5,739 nt of DNA from an uncultured Leucothrix sp. (lineage in GTDB: Bacteria > Pseudomonadota > Gammaproteobacteria > Thiotrichales > Thiotrichaceae). Within the stretch, counting starts at the first letter, position 1; every line of letters begins with the position of its first letter. The position numbers were made by a program, and so were the translations under genes. The DNA lies in assembly GCA_937923375.1 (NCBI GenBank), contig CALAJG010000016.1:1-5739 (forward strand), read 5' to 3'. The notes beneath the pieces were generated by a model. The model did not search any database and had not been told where the DNA came from. It saw only the letters and a list, made by a program, of their open reading frames with translations. Below, in pieces: positions 5,481 through 5,739 of this stretch.

Positions 5481-5739
5481 TTATGCCGCTGCTAACCGAA
5501 AACTAAACTTAGTCCCTTTACCAAGCTCACTCTCTACAACCAGCTCCGACTCATGCAGCGCCAACAACTTAGAGGCAATCGCCAAACCAAGACCTTTACC
5601 TTCATGATAAGCCTGCTGCCCATTGGTGGATCTGAAATAAGGCTCCAGCACATGCGGTAAATCTTCAGTTGCAATGCCCTGACCGGTGTCTTCAACAGTA
5701 ATCATCACCTGAAGTCGTGCTGCTCGCTTGATGCGAATA
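5481..5739 (-). CDS. Sensor histidine kinase, C-terminal ATPase domain (runs off the right edge)
   Basis: The frame is open from the right edge to a TAA at 5481-5483, giving the last 86 residues of a larger protein. They form the C-terminal half of a HATPase_c domain. MITVEDTGQGI is the G1 box with the D-x-G-x-G nucleotide-binding core. VLEPYFRS is the F box. GKGLGLAIASKLLALH is the G2 box, and GKGTKFSFRL ends the fold. The domain binds ATP for autophosphorylation of a histidine located upstream, outside the window. No receiver or HPt domain follows, since the protein ends right after the ATPase fold. The sensor part and cognate response regulator are not visible, so the signal is unknown. 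Confidence 0.9.
   Translation of the reverse strand, partial: IRIKRAARLQVMITVEDTGQGIATEDLPHVLEPYFRSTNGQQAYHEGKGLGLAIASKLLALHESELVVESELGKGTKFSFRLAAA

Overview
This window looks like chromosomal DNA of a moderately AT-rich proteobacterium, most likely a gammaproteobacterium. The taxon is an inference. It rests on the L21 core, the E. coli-like promoter and Shine-Dalgarno signals, and a large secreted modular protease of a type common in marine or surface-associated bacteria. Nothing in the window fixes genus or species. No tRNA, rRNA, CRISPR array, insertion sequence or integrase was seen.

Layout. The left edge (1-296, minus) holds the N-terminal part of a GNAT-family N-acetyltransferase that runs off the window. 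Next is a non-coding stretch (297-510) with an SOS-box-like palindrome, a hairpin with a CCUCC loop and the rplU terminator. rplU (511-1164, minus) encodes ribosomal protein L21 carrying a Lys/Ala/Pro-rich linker and a helix-hairpin-helix-like C-terminal domain. rpmA (L27), its usual downstream partner, is absent here. A divergent intergenic region (1165-1406) carries a good rplU promoter. On the plus strand follow a NYN/LabA-type PIN-like putative nuclease (1407-1883) and a 1118-residue secreted zinc metalloprotease (2012-5368). The window ends with a hairpin-rich convergent intergenic region and the C-terminal ATPase part of a sensor histidine kinase (5481-5739, minus, cut by the edge).

The protease is the most distinctive element. 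In order it has a Sec signal peptide, a propeptide, a metzincin (M12/reprolysin-like) catalytic domain with a full zinc motif and Met-turn, and a filamentous beta-rich stalk. A carbohydrate-binding or adhesin-like jelly-roll module appears to be inserted into the stalk. Three tandem YRLY...GW..EG..GY repeats of the DUF5648 type end the protein.

The genes do not form one pathway. rplU is a housekeeping gene with its own promoter and terminator. The NYN gene and the protease share a strand, but the protease has its own likely promoter, so they are probably separate units. The two edge genes are fragments whose operon context lies outside the window. No complete new multi-gene system is evident. 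The points worth following are the protease architecture, the L21 fusion with the missing rpmA, and several small regulatory structures.
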